A DNA stretch of 35,094 nucleotides from an uncultured Oscillibacter sp. (GTDB lineage: Bacteria > Bacillota > Clostridia > Oscillospirales > Oscillospiraceae), in assembly GCA_910578935.1 (NCBI GenBank), contig CAJTSM010000026.1, positions 1 to 35,094 on the forward strand, in the 5' to 3' direction. The position numbers and the translations under genes are program-made. The notes beneath the pieces were generated by a model that was given only the letters and a program-made list of their open reading frames with translations, ran no database searches and was not told where the DNA came from. The number at the start of each line of letters is the position of its first letter. Within the stretch, counting starts at the first letter, position 1. Of this stretch, positions 33,234 through 35,094 are shown piece by piece.

Positions 33234-33746
33234 CTATTCCTCTGTCTCCGCCGCCTTGCGCTTTGCCCGGAGTGCGTCAAGCTCATCCCTTGTGCGCTGG
33301 GCCTCAACTGCGGGATATGTGTAACGCCAATGGTCGTACTCCTCCCTGGTGATTTCCCCAGCTTCCAGCTTCTTGGCTTCATTGGCCCACCTGGAGAACA
33401 TTTCAAGCATGGAGAGATAAGTCCTACCCTTGGATTTGTCCAGCCGCAGACAGATTTCGCCGCCAATCTCTCCGATGGTAAGGCCCCGTATGTCCTCCAG
33501 GGCAAAGAGGGTGTGCATGAGGCCAATATCGCTGTCTATGTCAGGGACGGTCAAGGCATCGGTAGAGACTTCAAAGAAGCCCGCCAGCGTCCTGGTCAGG
33601 TCGGCCTTGGGGGTGCGGCTCCCGGTTTCATACTGCGCCATACGCACATCGGCGGAGCGTTCCGGGAACCCCACCACCTGACCGAGATATTTCTGCGTGA
33701 CACCTTTCTTATTGCGGAAAAAGCGAATACGTTCACCAATCGCCAT
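33234..33746 (-). CDS. Cro/CI-type helix-turn-helix repressor of the integrative element
   Basis: 170 residues from ATG 33746. An N-terminal HTH_3 domain (IGERIRFFRNKKGVTQKYLGQVVGF, then MAQYETGSRTPKADLTRTLAGFFEVS) is followed by a helical tail of unknown role, rich in K, E and R (LEAGEITREEYDHWRY, RTRDELDALRAKRKAA). The ATG at 33812 is rejected because it overlaps the promoter; GGAG lies 10 bases before 33746. It lies divergent to the excisionase and integrase genes across a two-promoter region, the usual arrangement for a maintenance repressor. Confidence 0.87.
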   Translation of the reverse strand: MAIGERIRFFRNKKGVTQKYLGQVVGFPERSADVRMAQYETGSRTPKADLTRTLAGFFEVSTDALTVPDIDSDIGLMHTLFALEDIRGLTIGEIGGEICLRLDKSKGRTYLSMLEMFSRWANEAKKLEAGEITREEYDHWRYTYPAVEAQRTRDELDALRAKRKAAETEE

Positions 33747-33783
33747 AACTGCCAACTCCAATCTATGTAATGGGGACACTTGG

Positions 33784-33812
33784 AGTATAACAGATATGTT
33801 TAGAACTGTCAA
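33784..33812 (-). promoter_or_regulatory. Promoter of the element repressor gene
   Basis: On the minus strand: perfect TTGACA (33812-33807), a 17-base spacer and TATACT (33789-33784). The -10 ends about 38 bases before the start codon. Confidence 0.82.
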
Positions 33813-33815
33813 GCG

Positions 33816-33841
33816 AAATATAAATAAATTTGTTTATATTT
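33816..33841. promoter_or_regulatory. 26-bp palindrome between the divergent promoters, candidate repressor operator
   Basis: AAATATAAATAAA is followed by TTTGTTTATATTT, complementary except at one base pair. It lies between the repressor -35 (33807-33812) and the excisionase -35 (33857-33862), well placed to control both. Confidence 0.6.
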
Positions 33842-33856
33842 TCTTCTTGGAAAGCC

Positions 33857-33885
33857 TTGACATAACGGAATAGAGTTAGTATAAT
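33857..33885 (+). promoter_or_regulatory. Consensus promoter for excisionase-integrase genes
   Basis: TTGACA (33857-33862), a 17-base spacer and TATAAT (33880-33885), a perfect SigA match. Such a strong promoter needs repression to keep the element quiet. Confidence 0.9.
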
Positions 33886-33891
33886 GAAGCC

Positions 33892-33911
33892 AACGCTAAA
33901 CAAATAGCGTT
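33892..33911 (+). promoter_or_regulatory. Inverted repeat AACGCTA/TAGCGTT just after the excisionase promoter
   Basis: AACGCTA (33892-33898), a 6-base gap and TAGCGTT (33905-33911). It covers the expected transcription start and ends before the ribosome-binding site. It is either an operator or a small 5' hairpin. Confidence 0.5.
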
Positions 33912-33936
33912 ATTATTCAAGAAAGGAGGAACCAGC

Positions 33937-34140
33937 ATGGAAAACAAGTTTATCCGGGTGGACGAGGTAGCGGACGAGCTGGGCGTGTCGAGGCCCTACG
34001 CCTACAAGCTCATTCGTCAGCTCAACGAGGAACTGAAAGGAAAGGGCTTCATCACCATTGCGGGGCGGGTCAACCGCCAGTATTTCAACGAACGGCTCTA
34101 CGGGGCCGGAAAGGAAGTGAACGAAAATGCCGGTATTTAA
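33937..34140 (+). CDS. Excisionase-like / AlpA-type helix-turn-helix protein
   Basis: 67 residues. A MerR/AlpA-type winged helix (FIRVDEVADELGVSRPYAYKLIRQLNEEL) is followed by a wing (GFITIAGRVNRQYF). Ideal AAAGGAGG before the ATG. Its stop overlaps the start of the integrase by 14 bases, so the two are coupled. Typical for the small directionality protein that accompanies Tn916-type integrases; the role is inferred from position and fold. Confidence 0.85.
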   Translation: MENKFIRVDEVADELGVSRPYAYKLIRQLNEELKGKGFITIAGRVNRQYFNERLYGAGKEVNENAGI

Positions 34141-35094
34141 GGACGAAAAGCGGGGCACATGGTACGTCATGGCATGGTATCGGGACTGGACGGGGGAGCG
34201 TAAGCAGAAGTGCAAGCGGGGCTTTCCCACCAAGCGGGAGGCCCAGGACTGGGAGCGCAGCTTTCAAATGCAGACCGCCGCCGACATGGATATGACCTTT
34301 GAAGCCTTTGTGGAGCTTTACACCAAGGATGTGAAGCCCCGGCTGAAGGAGAACACCTGGCTGACAAAGGAGAACATCATCCAGAAAAAGATTCTGCCCT
34401 ACTTCGGCAAGCGAAAGATCAGCGAAATCACCACCAAGGACGTGATCGCATGGCAGAATGAGCTGCTGGCCTATCGGAACGAACAGCGCAATCCCTACTC
34501 CCAGACCTATCTTAAAACCCTGCACAACCAACTCAGCGCCATTTTCAACCACGCTGTCCGCTTCTATGAGCTTCGCTCCAATCCCGCCGCCAAAGCCGGG
34601 AACATGGGGACGGAGGAACGAAAGGAAATGCTGTTCTGGACGAAGGCGGAGTATCAGCGGTTTGCGGAGGCCATGATGGACAAGCCCCTCTCCTACTACG
34701 CCTTTGAAATGCTCTACTGGTGCGGTATCCGGGAGGGAGAGCTGCTGGCCCTCACCCCGGCGGACTTCGACTTTGAGGCCGGGACGGTGAAAATCAGCAA
34801 GTCCTACCAGCGGCTCCACGGCGAGGATGTGATTACCACCCCGAAAACCAAGAAAAGCAATCGTACCATCAAAATGCCCAATTTCCTCTGTGACGAAATG
34901 CGGGACTACCTGGGGATGCTCTACGGGGTCAAGAGGAAAGACCGCATTTTCACGGTTACAAAGAGCTACCTCCATCATGAGATGGACAGAGGGGCGAAAG
35001 AGGCTGGGGTCAAGCGTATCCGTATCCATGACCTCCGACACAGCCACATTTCCCTGCTGATTGATATGGGCTTCTCGGCGGTGGCGATTGCCGA
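34127..35094 (+). CDS. int: Tyrosine recombinase/integrase, 3' end outside window
   Basis: Open through the window end, at least 322 residues. An N-terminal arm-binding domain (DEKRGTWYVMAWYRDWTG, KCKRGFPTKREAQDWE) is followed by a SAM-like core-binding domain (TFEAFVELYTKDVKPRL through NPYSQTYLKTLHNQLSAIFNHAV) and the catalytic domain. Catalytic Arg is R202 (WCGIREGEL) and the H-x2-R motif is H301/R304 (HDLRHSH); the nucleophilic tyrosine would lie beyond the window. GGAAAGGAAG precedes the ATG. It is of the Tn916/phage-integrase type and is coupled to the excisionase-like gene. The target site is presumed to be the guaA 3' end. Confidence 0.93.
   Translation, partial: MPVFKDEKRGTWYVMAWYRDWTGERKQKCKRGFPTKREAQDWERSFQMQTAADMDMTFEAFVELYTKDVKPRLKENTWLTKENIIQKKILPYFGKRKISEITTKDVIAWQNELLAYRNEQRNPYSQTYLKTLHNQLSAIFNHAVRFYELRSNPAAKAGNMGTEERKEMLFWTKAEYQRFAEAMMDKPLSYYAFEMLYWCGIREGELLALTPADFDFEAGTVKISKSYQRLHGEDVITTPKTKKSNRTIKMPNFLCDEMRDYLGMLYGVKRKDRIFTVTKSYLHHEMDRGAKEAGVKRIRIHDLRHSHISLLIDMGFSAVAIA

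Larger units (their letters stand above)
33023..35094 (+). mobile_element. Left end of an integrative element inserted at guaA (continues beyond window)
   Basis: After guaA come 10-base direct repeats, a Cro/CI-type repressor on the minus strand, a divergent regulatory region, an excisionase-like gene and a tyrosine integrase. This is the control and recombination module of an ICE, island or prophage. Cargo lies outside the window, so the element class is not determined. Confidence 0.75.

Noticed and set aside
31805..33526. Extension of the nifJ frame by about 570 codons upstream, on the minus strand
   Set aside because: It is antisense to guaA and the repressor region. The nifJ homology, ribosome-binding site and promoter all place the start at 31804.
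1..35094. CRISPR arrays, tRNA or rRNA genes, insertion sequences
   Set aside because: No regularly spaced repeats, cloverleaf sequences, rRNA motifs or transposase genes were seen.

Overview
The window is GC-rich, densely coded DNA from an anaerobic member of the Clostridia. The gene content fits a gut Oscillospiraceae-type organism (Flavonifractor/Lawsonibacter-like). The pointers are pyruvate:ferredoxin oxidoreductase, electron-transfer flavoprotein, a FAD-dependent thymidylate synthase, cysteine desulfidase, a FapA-like DUF342 protein and a BMP-family nucleoside ABC transporter. The genus is inferred from gene content; no rRNA or tRNA is present to confirm it.

Layout. 1-558: the 3' end of etfA, with a strong terminator. 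619-1201: no intact gene, only a possible decayed membrane-protein remnant. 1246-4817: a divergent pair, a two-domain thyX on the minus strand and a Suv3-like RNA helicase on the plus strand. 4929-7711: a methyltransferase gene frameshifted at a run of nine G, then a chemotaxis receptor whose roughly 140-nt leader contains competing inverted repeats. 7929-14120: what looks like a complete sigma-54 regulon for cysteine. A sigma-54 activator gene lies between a divergent cysteine desulfidase (cyuA) and a downstream run of a PatB/MalY-type C-S lyase, a 5'-truncated dicarboxylate/amino-acid symporter and a glutaredoxin-like protein. Both target promoters carry -24/-12 elements, and TTGACCA-like repeats lie upstream of each. 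14200-19218: a four-gene nucleoside (BMP-family) ABC importer. 19525-24819: single genes (HAD phosphatase, FapA-like protein, GNAT acetyltransferase, phosphodiester glycosidase, an AT-rich P-loop kinase). 24934-28066: a LytTR regulator, then an ECF sigma factor / DUF4367 anti-sigma / secreted protein operon. 28238-31804: nifJ. 32042-33022: a stand-alone GMP synthase ATP-pyrophosphatase lacking the glutaminase half.

33023-35094 is the left end of an integrative element joined to the 3' end of the GMP synthase gene. It has TTTGATAACG direct repeats, a Cro/CI-type repressor, two divergent promoters of near-consensus sequence flanking a 26-bp palindrome, a small excisionase-like protein, and a tyrosine integrase that runs off the window.

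The most interesting unit is the sigma-54 cysteine regulon at 7.9-14.1 kb. Next come the G-tract frameshift, the two-domain ThyX, the GATase-less GMP synthase beside an integrating element, and the structured leader of the chemotaxis receptor gene.
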